NCBI RefSeq assembly: GCF_023094165.1
Contig: NZ_JALMDK010000004.1
Span: 1 to 64,000 of the forward strand
Direction of reading: 5' to 3'
DNA length: 64,000 bases
Source of the DNA: Crossiella sp. S99.2
GTDB lineage: Bacteria; Actinomycetota; Actinomycetes; Mycobacteriales; Pseudonocardiaceae
A program made the translations under genes and the position numbers. The notes beneath the pieces were generated by a model that saw only the letters and a program-made list of their open reading frames with translations, made no database searches and was not told where the DNA came from. Numbering within the stretch: the first letter of the stretch is position 1; the number at the start of each line of letters is the position of its first letter. Below are positions 42,701 to 50,047 of this stretch, piece after piece.

Positions 42701-43376
42701 GGTGCTGCTGGTCGTAGCCGGAGTCGAGCACGCCGACCTTGACCCCGGATCCGGTGCCCCCGGCCTGCCAGACCTGGGGTGCGCCGATCACCGCCGCGCT
42801 CTGGTCCAGGTTGAGCGAAAGCCTGCGGTTGAGCCAGAACTTGCCCTCGGCCGCCCGTAACGACGGTCCGGTCAGCGAGGCCCAGAACTCCCCGGCGCGC
42901 TCGGCCGGCCGGGTCAGCGCGGTGACGCCCAGCGCGGGCAGTTCGCGGGTGACCGTGCTGGCCGCGGGCAGGTCCCGGCGGGCCCTGGACTGCGGCGGCC
43001 GGGTCAGCAGCACCGGCAGCACGCCGGTCTCGTCGAACCGCTGCCGCAGCAACTCGGTGACGTCGAACAGGGTCTCGTCCAGGCGGCCCGCGCGCACCAG
43101 CGGCAGCGCGTCGGAGGGGTAGACGAACCGGTGCCCGTTGAGGATCACCTTGTGGAAAGCCAGCTCTTCGCGACCGGGACCGGGCCGGACGGTGACCACG
43201 TCCTGACCGCGCACCACCACCTGGTCGCCGCTGAGCAGGGTGAGCACGCGTTGCGGTGGTGCGGCGGGCGATGGCGGTTCGGCGGCCGCCGTGACCGGGG
43301 TGAGCGCCGCCCCGGCCAGGGCGAGCAGCGCCACGGTCGCGCCCCAACGGCGACCATGACTGAAGTACGTCCCCAT
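39795..43376 (-). CDS. Large secreted S8 subtilisin-like serine peptidase
   Basis: This is a 1193-residue exported protease. Residues 1-32 form a signal peptide, and about 33-185 a propeptide-like region. The peptidase S8 domain spans about 205-460, with the triad Asp218 (VGVLDSGYD), His250 (NGHGTHVAS) and Ser423 (LSGTSMATPHVAG), and the oxyanion Asn344 (AAGNNGS). The remaining 730 residues are beta-rich. They include a PA-like segment (GVILDDAGAEYRPEWPGP) and C-terminal Ig-like modules, typical of large Streptomyces subtilases. The ATG at 43374-43376 has GAGGGAG upstream; the frame is open far beyond, but only as antisense of the neighbouring gene. Confidence 0.93.
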   Translation of the reverse strand: MGTYFSHGRRWGATVALLALAGAALTPVTAAAEPPSPAAPPQRVLTLLSGDQVVVRGQDVVTVRPGPGREELAFHKVILNGHRFVYPSDALPLVRAGRLDETLFDVTELLRQRFDETGVLPVLLTRPPQSRARRDLPAASTVTRELPALGVTALTRPAERAGEFWASLTGPSLRAAEGKFWLNRRLSLNLDQSAAVIGAPQVWQAGGTGSGVKVGVLDSGYDQQHPDLTGRVAAAESFLQGVPVQDSNGHGTHVASTIAGTGKASGGRYRGIAYDANLLIGKVCDEYCPEDSILAGMQWAADQGAKVVNMSLGGPPTDGTDPLSQAVNTLSAQKGTLFVIAAGNNGSEEAVESPGSADAALTVAASTKSGQLAPFSARGPRHLDHAAKPDITAPGVDIVAARAAGTLPQFAVSEQYLRLSGTSMATPHVAGAAAVLAQRNPGWTGEQLKAALMGTATPLHGVDVFGQGVGRLDLARAHQQRVRVEPASLSMGSVPTGGEQPAKRKLRYSNDSDRPVTLKLDLPAHGGLLTADAKQVTVPAKGSAEVTVTADFTKATGLVGARLTATGDGVQLRTSVVAERRPADHIVTVKSFSHQGKTDAFTLLVLQNLDTGKARILHNSSEGVPAGRYRVIGQVIDTEYPPGLPNGVFTDRVKLVQEITVDRDTEIVLDGRKAKPINVRVDDPQAVQTPFQLGHEVGVFSDLPGKQRAGVAMLSKPGREFVLPSAPAPGLVLYSNTSWNRPLLSAKLGDRELNPRDLNPLGFRGERTAKVADTGGGTPEEIAKVEVRGAFALMQPGRQPTVEINRRVAAAFAAGAAGVILDDAGAEYRPEWPGPVINVYGEASAALRAQPGGSVTVRGIANSPSLYVLHDRVTGRLPDGIDWLHAAKDLGKARTRIAQPGTGELPTAVQANVQVGGMWFGSVAPVRVPAELDVYYTPGLDWITGAALGQTERAAYGIQETLPITFRAGQIVKQSLFTGPFGPELHRPAITRTGDKVRVELPMFSQSGGLPASGYFSPDFDKGRTSLSANGKRLGGSDVPGIATVDVPERRQLLELTAEGSRALPGVDLGTKSSATWKVHSGQTAKETSLPLLDIRYDLPLDLANRAKPGEFAFAVNAPHQAGSGGRGAVAVTMEASTDDGATWHPVPVLPAGKSWTAKVTNPASGFVSLRTKAIDADGGSVTETLVRAYRVG

Positions 43377-43392
43377 GGATGCTCCCTCGTTG

Positions 43393-43414
43393 GCGAGAAC
43401 TCCCGTGTTCTCGC
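43393..43414. promoter_or_regulatory. Inverted repeat in the subtilase / phosphoesterase promoter region
   Basis: GCGAGAAC (43393-43400) and GTTCTCGC (43407-43414) form a perfect eight-base inverted repeat with a six-base spacer, 17 bases upstream of the subtilase start and 71 upstream of the divergent phosphoesterase start. It is well placed as a shared operator; the regulator is unknown. Confidence 0.5.
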
Positions 43415-43484
43415 TACGCGAACATCTACGACAAACCGGACCGTTAGGTTGCTTGTCGACGAGAAGTTCGTGAGATTGGTGGAC

Positions 43485-44234
43485 ATGACACGAGCGGTCG
43501 CGGTGCTCTCCGACATCCACGGCGTGCTGCCCGCCCTGGAAGCGGTACTGGCCGAACCGGCGGTGCGCGCGGCGGAGCGGATCGTGCTCACCGGTGATCT
43601 GGCCGCCGGGCCGATGCCCGTGGAAACCCTGGATGTGCTGGCGGGACTGGGTGATCGGGCGGTGTGGGTACGCGGCAACGCCGACCGCGAACTGGTCGCC
43701 CTGGCCGCCGATCAGACCCTGCCGGTGCCCGACGAGATCTGCCGCTGGGCCGCCCGGCAGCTCCGCCCCGAGCAGCTCACCCGACTCGCCGGACTGCCAC
43801 ACCCGGTCACCCTCGACGTCATCGGCTTCGGCCCGGTGCTGTTCTGCCACGGCACGCCACGGGAGGACAACGAGATCATCCTGGTGGACAGCCCACTGGA
43901 CCGCTTCGACCAGGCACTGTCCACTGTGGACGAATCAGTGCGCACCGTGGTGTGCGGGCACACGCACATGCCCTTCGCCCGCCTCGCTTCCGGGCGCCTG
44001 GTGGTCAACCCGGGCAGCATCGGCATGCCCTACGGCCGGACCGGCGCACACTGGGCCCTCCTGGACGAGGGCGCGATCCAGTTGCGCCGCACCGACTTCG
44101 ACCTGGACGGTGCCTGCCGCCGGATCACCGCGGAGTCCGGCTATCCGGACGCCGCGGCGTGGGCGGACTACTACCTGCGGGCGCGGGCCACCGACCGGGA
44201 GGCCCTGGCGGTGTTCAGCCGAGCAGCGACCTGA
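43485..44234 (+). CDS. Calcineurin-like metallophosphoesterase
   Basis: This 249-residue cytoplasmic phosphoesterase of the YfcE/ApaH-like superfamily has all five metal-binding blocks: LSDIHG (Asp10, His12), LTGDLAAG, VRGNADRE, CHGTPRE and CGHTHMPF. The LVVNPGSIGMPYGRTGAHW segment is typical of YfcE-like phosphodiesterases. The start at ATG 43485 is inferred from the family N terminus; the ribosome binding site is weak. It is divergent from the subtilase gene, and its last 20 bases overlap the convergent aminotransferase gene. Confidence 0.87.
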   Translation: MTRAVAVLSDIHGVLPALEAVLAEPAVRAAERIVLTGDLAAGPMPVETLDVLAGLGDRAVWVRGNADRELVALAADQTLPVPDEICRWAARQLRPEQLTRLAGLPHPVTLDVIGFGPVLFCHGTPREDNEIILVDSPLDRFDQALSTVDESVRTVVCGHTHMPFARLASGRLVVNPGSIGMPYGRTGAHWALLDEGAIQLRRTDFDLDGACRRITAESGYPDAAAWADYYLRARATDREALAVFSRAAT

Positions 44235-45312
44235 GCGCGGCCAGGATCAGCGCGGGCTTGGCCGGGGTGGCGTTGGGGCCCATCAGGCCGATCCGCCAGA
44301 CCCGGGTGGCGTACTCCCCCGCGCCCGCGCCGATCTCGATGTCGAAGTCCCGCAACAGCCGGGTGCGGATGGTCGCCGAGTCCACGCCCTCGGGCACCCA
44401 CACGGTGGTCAGCTGCGGCAGCCGGTGCCCGTCCGCGGCGAAGAGTTTCAGCCCCAGTTCGGCCAGTCCGTCCTGCAACTGCGCACCGGCAGCCTGGTGC
44501 CGGGCGTGCACCGCGGGCATCCCCTCGGCCAGGATCCGGCCGAGACCGGCGTGCAGCGAGGCGATCATCGCGGTGGGCGCGGTGTGGTGGTAGGTGCGGC
44601 CGCCGCCCGCCCCGCCGCTGACGTAGTCGCCGATCAGGCCGAGGTCGAGGTACCAGGTGCTGGGCCGCTCCACCCGGCGCGCCCAGGCCCGTTCGGAGAA
44701 GGTGAACGGGGCCAGGCCGGGGGCCACGCCGAGGCATTTCTGGGTGCCGGCGTAGGCGATGTCCACGCCCCACTCGTCGATGTGCAGCGGCATGCCCGCG
44801 ATGGAGGTGACGCAGTCCGCGATGACCAGGGCCTGGTCGTCGCGGGCGTGCACGGCCTGGGCCAGGCCGCCGATGTCGCTGAGCACGCCGGTGCTGGTCT
44901 CGGCGTGCACCGCGGCCACCAGGTCCGGCTTGGGATGCGCGTCGAGGATGCGGCGGATGTCGATCGGGGCGCCCCACTCGTGGTCCACCCGCACCACCTC
45001 GGCGCCGTAGCGCGAGGCGACCTCGCACATGCGCACGCCGAAGAGGCCGTTGACGCCGACCACGACCACGGTGCCGGGCCGGACGGTGTTGACGAAGGCG
45101 GCTTCCATGCCGATCGAGCCGGTGCCCGACAGCGGCAGGGTGCGCCGGTTCGCGGTGCCCCACACGGTGCGCAGCCGGTCGCAGGTCTCGTCCAGTACGC
45201 GCAGGAACTCCGGGTCCAGGTGGCCGAGCAGCGGCGCGGCCAGCGCGAGGGTGGCCTCCGGGTAGGGGTTGCACGGTCCGGGGCCCAGCAGCACACGATC
45301 AACCAACGGCAT
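44215..45312 (-). CDS. Class V aminotransferase (serine-pyruvate / alanine-glyoxylate type)
   Basis: A PLP enzyme of 365 residues, close to the alanine-glyoxylate/serine-pyruvate aminotransferase group. It starts with the family segment LLGPGPCNPYPEATLA. It has the HAETSTGVLSDI active-site loop, the PLP-binding Asp in IADCVTSIAG and the Schiff-base lysine in AYAGTQKCLGVAPG (near residue 195). Proposed role: glyoxylate detoxification or serine/glycine interconversion. ATG at 45312 is the start; the frame is open further upstream without homology. Confidence 0.9.
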   Translation of the reverse strand: MPLVDRVLLGPGPCNPYPEATLALAAPLLGHLDPEFLRVLDETCDRLRTVWGTANRRTLPLSGTGSIGMEAAFVNTVRPGTVVVVGVNGLFGVRMCEVASRYGAEVVRVDHEWGAPIDIRRILDAHPKPDLVAAVHAETSTGVLSDIGGLAQAVHARDDQALVIADCVTSIAGMPLHIDEWGVDIAYAGTQKCLGVAPGLAPFTFSERAWARRVERPSTWYLDLGLIGDYVSGGAGGGRTYHHTAPTAMIASLHAGLGRILAEGMPAVHARHQAAGAQLQDGLAELGLKLFAADGHRLPQLTTVWVPEGVDSATIRTRLLRDFDIEIGAGAGEYATRVWRIGLMGPNATPAKPALILAALRSLLG

Positions 45313-45335
45313 GCGCGGCAGGCTACCCCGTGGAT

Positions 45336-46133
45336 TCACCGCCTGCTTCTGATATCCCGCCAGATGATCTGGGCGGCATAGGGCAGCAGGTCGGAGCTGC
45401 GCCGCCACAGCCACGGCAGGCCCTTGAACAGCAGCCAGCCCACGTGGTGCAGCGGGGTGATCTTCACTCCGCCCGCGCAGGTCATCGACACCGGGTCGGG
45501 CACCTGGCAACCGGCCGCTTCCAGCAACTCGCCGAAGCCGCGGGCCAGCATCCGGTGGCCGAGTTCGGAGGGGTGCAGCCGGTCCACGCTCCAGGTCGGC
45601 AGGTCGTAGGCGCCGGGCAGGGTGTCCAGGTCGAGGCAGCCGATGCGGTGGCGGCCGACCACCTCGTCGGTGAGGTCGTTGACCTCGGCGATCCGCGAAC
45701 GCAGCGCGCGGGCGAGAGGGCCGGGGATGCGGAAGACGCGGGCGTGGTCGTGGAAGCGGGCGGTGAGCACGGTGGTCCCGGCCGCGGTGAGCCTGCCGAC
45801 CACCTCGTCCAGGTCGGCTTTGATCGCCTCGGCGTCGAAGTCCGAGCGCAGGGTGTCGTTCATGCCGACGACGAGCACCGCGGCGTCGGGCCGCTGGGCC
45901 AGTGCGCGGGGCAGCTGCTGGTCGCGGACGCAGCGCATGCGCGCGCCCTGGAAGGACAGGTTGTGCAGCTCGGCGCCGAGCCCGTCGGCCAGCAGCGGGG
46001 CGAACCCGCGCCAGCCGCCGGGGACTCGGTCGCCGATGCCGACCGTGGTGGAGTCGCCGAGCGCGACCAGGCTGCGTACCGCTCGCCCGGTGGCACCGGG
46101 GACGAGCGCCGGGGCGGTGAGCTGAACCGTCAC
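45336..46133 (-). CDS. SGNH/GDSL hydrolase
   Basis: A 265-residue esterase-fold protein without a signal peptide. The catalytic blocks are SLVALGDSTTVG (Ser28), the Gly/oxyanion segment, VVGMNDTLRSD (Asn) and VDRLHPSELGHRM (Asp and His). The C-terminal 50 residues (VGWLLFKGLPWLWRRSSDLLPY) are hydrophobic and basic and may contact the membrane. The substrate is unknown. It ends 23 bases before the class V aminotransferase start, in the same direction. Confidence 0.88.
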   Translation of the reverse strand: MTVQLTAPALVPGATGRAVRSLVALGDSTTVGIGDRVPGGWRGFAPLLADGLGAELHNLSFQGARMRCVRDQQLPRALAQRPDAAVLVVGMNDTLRSDFDAEAIKADLDEVVGRLTAAGTTVLTARFHDHARVFRIPGPLARALRSRIAEVNDLTDEVVGRHRIGCLDLDTLPGAYDLPTWSVDRLHPSELGHRMLARGFGELLEAAGCQVPDPVSMTCAGGVKITPLHHVGWLLFKGLPWLWRRSSDLLPYAAQIIWRDIRSRR

Positions 46134-46225
46134 GCTTCCACGATCAGGGCGCTCGGCTCACTGCCGGTGAGATCAGGATGACCGGGCGGAGACGCCTCGG
46201 GGAACTTTCGCCCCCGCCCGGACGT

Positions 46226-47596
46226 TCACGGCTGCATCTGCCAGTCGATCCCGGCCGAGACCATCCGGTGCACCGCCTCGGTGAGGCTGTCCTGGCCGGG
46301 ACCGAGGTACATCCGCATGTACGGCATGGGCGACCCGGTCGGCGCGTACGGCCAGGGCCAGGCGGGCGCGAAGAGCACCCCGGTGCGGGCGAAGGTGTCG
46401 TCCCGGAACCGCACGGTGCCCTCGGGGATCTCCTGGTACGCCGGTGGCAGGGCGAAGAGCAGGTAGGAGGTGCAACTGCCGGTGTGCACCGCCCCGGCCG
46501 GGTAGTTGAGCTTGCCGTGGAAGAGCCGGTCGACCAGGCGGCGTTTGGCCGCGTACTCGGCGCACTGCTCGGCCAGGAACACCGCGCTGGCCGGGTCGGC
46601 CAGCCAGTCGGCCATGGCGTGCTGGTAGATCCCGCCGTACATCAGCGAGCTGTGCAGCCGGTACCGGTTCACTAGGAGGTCCAGGGTGGCCGGTTCGGCG
46701 GTCATCAGGCCGAGGCCCCACCCGTTGCAGTGGAACTGCTTGCCGAGGGAGCGCACGGCGAGCCAGCGGCGGTGGGCGTTGGGCGGGGCGGTGGCGAGCC
46801 GGGACAGCAGCACCCGCAGCGCGGAGGTGGGTGTGGTCTCGGGGTCGTGCACGCCGAAGTAGGCGTCGTCGACGAGCAGTCCGGCGCCGTGCCGGTGCGC
46901 GGTGTCCACGGCGGCGGCGACGAACTCGGGCCGCCAGTTGACCGCGGTGGGGTTGTGCTGGGCGTTGACCACCACCATGGCCAGGCGTTCTTCCGGGGTG
47001 GAGTCGATCCGGTCGATGACGTCCTGGAGTTCTTCGGCCAGCGGGCGGAAACCGGTTTCCGGGCGCAGATGGAGGTAGCGGACCTGGTAGCCGAGGCTGT
47101 GGAAGACGCCTTCGTAGTCCCAGCTGGGTCCGGCGGCCACCACGATCGGGGTGCGACCGTCGGAGCCGAGTTCATCGAGGAGATAGCGGCCGAAGTCGAA
47201 CATGGCGCCGCGGGTGCCGGTCCAGGTGGCGGCGACCTCGAAGTCCCGGCCGGCTTCGGCGATGCCGTCGAGGCGGTGCGAGGTGACGATGTAGTCGCGG
47301 GCGACCTGGCGCAGGGCGGGCAGGCCGTACATGGAGAGCTGGTACCCGTGGGCGTACAGCGGGCGTTCGTGGAGGTGGTCGAGCAGTCCGGCGGGGACCT
47401 GGTTCCAGGTCTCGCCGAAGCTCAGGCACAGCGGGTCGCCGTGCCGACAGCCCTGGGCCAGGTAGGCCCGCAGCAGCCCGACGTCGGGCATGCGGCTGGG
47501 CAGGATGTCGTCGGCGACCAGCGCCGTGAAGTCAGCTCGTGTGGTCAATGCAGTAACTCCCCAGTTACTCAGCGGCAGGGTGGAGATCCCAGCCAC
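46226..47596 (-). CDS. Divergent class I/II PLP-dependent aminotransferase
   Basis: A fold-type I aminotransferase of up to 456 residues. PLP contacts are visible as VVNAQHNPTAVNW (the usual NPHNPTG position, here altered), LLVDDAYFGVHD (Asp-x-x-Tyr) and the Schiff-base lysine in AVRSLGKQFHCNGWGLG. The body lacks other well-known subgroup signatures, so the substrate is unclear; it could serve amino acid or natural-product metabolism. The true start may be near 47560, because residues 1-12 read like leader sequence. It lies 82 bases downstream of the phosphotransferase gene, with a hairpin between them. Confidence 0.78.
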   Translation of the reverse strand: MAGISTLPLSNWGVTALTTRADFTALVADDILPSRMPDVGLLRAYLAQGCRHGDPLCLSFGETWNQVPAGLLDHLHERPLYAHGYQLSMYGLPALRQVARDYIVTSHRLDGIAEAGRDFEVAATWTGTRGAMFDFGRYLLDELGSDGRTPIVVAAGPSWDYEGVFHSLGYQVRYLHLRPETGFRPLAEELQDVIDRIDSTPEERLAMVVVNAQHNPTAVNWRPEFVAAAVDTAHRHGAGLLVDDAYFGVHDPETTPTSALRVLLSRLATAPPNAHRRWLAVRSLGKQFHCNGWGLGLMTAEPATLDLLVNRYRLHSSLMYGGIYQHAMADWLADPASAVFLAEQCAEYAAKRRLVDRLFHGKLNYPAGAVHTGSCTSYLLFALPPAYQEIPEGTVRFRDDTFARTGVLFAPAWPWPYAPTGSPMPYMRMYLGPGQDSLTEAVHRMVSAGIDWQMQP

Positions 47597-47655
47597 GTCA
47601 TACGAGGAGCGTCCGCGAACGGTTCACCCGATCTACAAGAATATCGTGATTATTG

Positions 47656-47673
47656 TTCCGGGCCGGGCCGGAA
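47656..47673 (-). terminator. Small hairpin after the phosphotransferase gene
   Basis: TTCCGG (47656-47661) pairs with CCGGAA (47668-47673) around a six-base loop; on the minus strand it is followed by the AT-rich stretch CAATAATCACGATATTC. This is the closest match to a classical terminator near this junction, but the stem is short. Confidence 0.45.
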
Positions 47674-47678
47674 GGTTT

Positions 47679-48887
47679 TCAGCGGAAGGCGGGGTAGAGC
47701 GGAAGCTGCTCCGCGTCCTGGCCGAACCGGCGCACGATGGCGGCTGACACCGCTTCGGCGTGTTCGGCGATCTCGGGTTTGCCGCAGGCCACGGCGTCGG
47801 CGCGGAGCCTGCGCCAGCGGTCGGCGAGGGCGGCGCTGCGGCGTGGGGAGAACTGGTTGGCGTCGATGGGCCGGTCGACCTCGGTGGTGCGCGGCAGCAG
47901 CCACCAGGTGGACAGCCACACCCACAGCACCTGGGCGTCCAGCAGCCGGGGCAGCAGCACGGCGTCGTCGTCCAGGTCGGGCCAGACGGTGCTGGCCTCG
48001 GAGCGCCAGGCGGCGAGCATGGCCTCGGTCATGCCCTGGGGCAGGGCGAAGGAGCACCAGCAGGACGGGAACGGCACCCGCAGGTAGGCCACGTCCAGGG
48101 CGACATCGCGCATGCAGCCCCACTCGAAGTCGAGGAACCGCACGCCCCGGTTGGTGACCAGGTTGTTGTCCGGGCACACGTCGGAGGGGCTGAAGGCGCG
48201 GTAGCGGGTGCCGCCGAGCAGCCAGGAGGTGTTGCGGGCGGCCTCGGCCACCGCGTCCGGGGTGGTGACGCCGATGGCTTCGGAGAGCAGCGCGGGCAGT
48301 TCGGTGAGGGCGGTGCGGGCCTCGGGCGCGATCGGGTCGGTCCAGCTGCGCTGGCCGAGGCGGCGCATCAGCGCGTCGAAGTCGGCTTCGCGGCCCGCGG
48401 TGTTGGCGTGCACCCGGCCCAGTGCCCTGGCCCAGGCCAGCAGCGCGCGTTCGGCGGCGCGGGCGTCATCGCCCAGGAGTTTGTCGGCCAGGGTGGGGGC
48501 GCGGCCGAGGTCTTCGAGCACGAGCAGCCGTTCGGCCGGTCCGTGCGCGATCAGTTCGGGGCTGACCCGCTCGCCCACCGACAGCGCGGTGAACAGCTGA
48601 CTGCTGGCCGCCTCGTGTGCGAAGGGGTCCGCGGTCTGCCCTGGCAGCAGCGGGGTTCGGTATCGCTTGATCACCAGCGTGCGCGGCATGGCGAAGGGGG
48701 TCTCGACCACTCGCACGCGGAGTACGACCGACCGGTCGCTACCGCCCAGATCCTCGGCATCACTCAGCCGGACGGTCGCGCCGAAGCGGCGGCGCAGCAC
48801 AGCCTGCGCAGCGGCGACCGTCTCGGCCACCTCCGCTGCCACTTCGTTGTGGACGTCCAGCGGGCCGGTGGAGATTTCCACGCTCAT
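47679..48887 (-). CDS. APH-fold phosphotransferase-like protein with a degenerate catalytic loop
   Basis: A 402-residue protein of the aminoglycoside phosphotransferase / choline kinase fold. The N-lobe has TLVIKRYRTP (ATP-binding lysine) and ERLLVLEDLG. The C-lobe has the Brenner-type loop FSPSDVCPDNNLV and the metal-binding VRFLDFEWG. The loop normally reads HxD; here Pro-Ser replaces the histidine position, while the catalytic Asp and Asn are kept. It may be a small-molecule kinase rather than an antibiotic-resistance enzyme. ATG at 48887 has little ribosome binding site. Confidence 0.8.
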   Translation of the reverse strand: MSVEISTGPLDVHNEVAAEVAETVAAAQAVLRRRFGATVRLSDAEDLGGSDRSVVLRVRVVETPFAMPRTLVIKRYRTPLLPGQTADPFAHEAASSQLFTALSVGERVSPELIAHGPAERLLVLEDLGRAPTLADKLLGDDARAAERALLAWARALGRVHANTAGREADFDALMRRLGQRSWTDPIAPEARTALTELPALLSEAIGVTTPDAVAEAARNTSWLLGGTRYRAFSPSDVCPDNNLVTNRGVRFLDFEWGCMRDVALDVAYLRVPFPSCWCSFALPQGMTEAMLAAWRSEASTVWPDLDDDAVLLPRLLDAQVLWVWLSTWWLLPRTTEVDRPIDANQFSPRRSAALADRWRRLRADAVACGKPEIAEHAEAVSAAIVRRFGQDAEQLPLYPAFR

Positions 48888-49096
48888 CGTTGTCGACCCT
48901 ACCGGGCTCGGCTATCACGGATCGGCATGATCTGGTTACGCTCTGGCAAAGCTATCCCGACCAACAAGCCTGTGGACATTGTCTTTCGGTTCCGATCTCG
49001 TTGCGGCGCAAGCCCTCTGCTGCGCGCCGATTCCACCCACCCGGCGTACTACCAACGATCGACAACCACGCTGAAGTTCCCTCGATTGTCCGGTTT

Positions 49097-50047
49097 TCAC
49101 CCGTCGGCGAGCGGCCGGCCGTTGTCCTGATATTTGTTCCGACGGTTGCGCAGCAGCAGCACGATCGCGGCCGCCAGGACGATGCCTGCCAGGTTGACCA
49201 GCAGTTGCAGCGCGGACTGGCCGGCCCGGCCGGGTTCGCCGAGCACCAGCGCCAGTGCCGCGTATCCGGCGGCGGGCACGGTGGTGACTGAAATGAAAAC
49301 CCCTACCAACGCGGCGGATTTCGCGGAGGTGAGGGCGAGCATTCCGGCGGCTCCGGCGAGCAGGGCGACGATGAAGGAGAACGGGCCGACCTGGAAGACG
49401 AAGTCGACGGCGTGGTTGACGTCCATGATCGATCTGTCGAAGAGTCCGGCGGCGTTGCCGAGCGCGGCCAGTCCGGCGGTGACGACCATGGCGCCCCAGA
49501 AGCCGAGGACGAGGGCGGCCAGGGCGCGCCGGGCCAGGTCCCAGCGTCGCCGGACCAGGCCGACGGCCAGTGCGGCCAGTGGCCCGAACTCGGGTCCGAC
49601 GACCATGGCGCCGACGATGGTGACCGCGGAGTTGGTGATCACGCCGATGGCCGCGAGCAGGCAGGCGATGGTGAGGAAGCCCAGGTAGGTGAAGTTGAGC
49701 CGGGATTCCTCGCCGGTGCGGGAGAGCAGTTCCTCCCACACCACCGCGTCCGCGCCTTCGCCGGGCGCGGCGCTCTCGGCCTGGTCGGCGGCGTCGGACA
49801 GGGTGGTGTCGATGCTTTCCAGGGTGATCGCGCCGTGGTGGTCGATGCCGAGCGCGCAGAGTTCGGTGAGCAGGTCGTCCAGGGACTCCCTGGCCACGTC
49901 GGCCTCGATGACATCGCCCTTGGGCGCGACGCCCGCGCCGGCCAGCAGCACCAGGTGGGTGGCTCCTGGGCACTCGTCAAGCAGCCGGAGCACCGCTTCG
50001 GTGTGCTCCGGCTGGTTGACGACACGCAGGTGCAGCAGCGAACTCAC
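49097..50047 (-). CDS. DUF389 / TIGR00341 family membrane protein
   Basis: This 316-residue protein has a cytoplasmic N-terminal ferredoxin-like domain (about 1-110) and a DUF389 membrane domain of about six helices (115-300). The latter includes the family segment [19 protein letters not shown]. Function is unproven; some relatives are suspected transporters. GTG at 50045-50047 overlaps the aspS stop by four bases, so it is cotranslated with aspS. It is followed by a 209-base gap in which I see nothing definite. Confidence 0.88.
   Translation of the reverse strand: MSSLLHLRVVNQPEHTEAVLRLLDECPGATHLVLLAGAGVAPKGDVIEADVARESLDDLLTELCALGIDHHGAITLESIDTTLSDAADQAESAAPGEGADAVVWEELLSRTGEESRLNFTYLGFLTIACLLAAIGVITNSAVTIVGAMVVGPEFGPLAALAVGLVRRRWDLARRALAALVLGFWGAMVVTAGLAALGNAAGLFDRSIMDVNHAVDFVFQVGPFSFIVALLAGAAGMLALTSAKSAALVGVFISVTTVPAAGYAALALVLGEPGRAGQSALQLLVNLAGIVLAAAIVLLLRNRRNKYQDNGRPLADG

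Noticed and set aside
47679..48887. Aminoglycoside resistance gene
   Set aside because: The fold fits, but the catalytic histidine motif is replaced, the length exceeds typical resistance enzymes and no resistance context exists.
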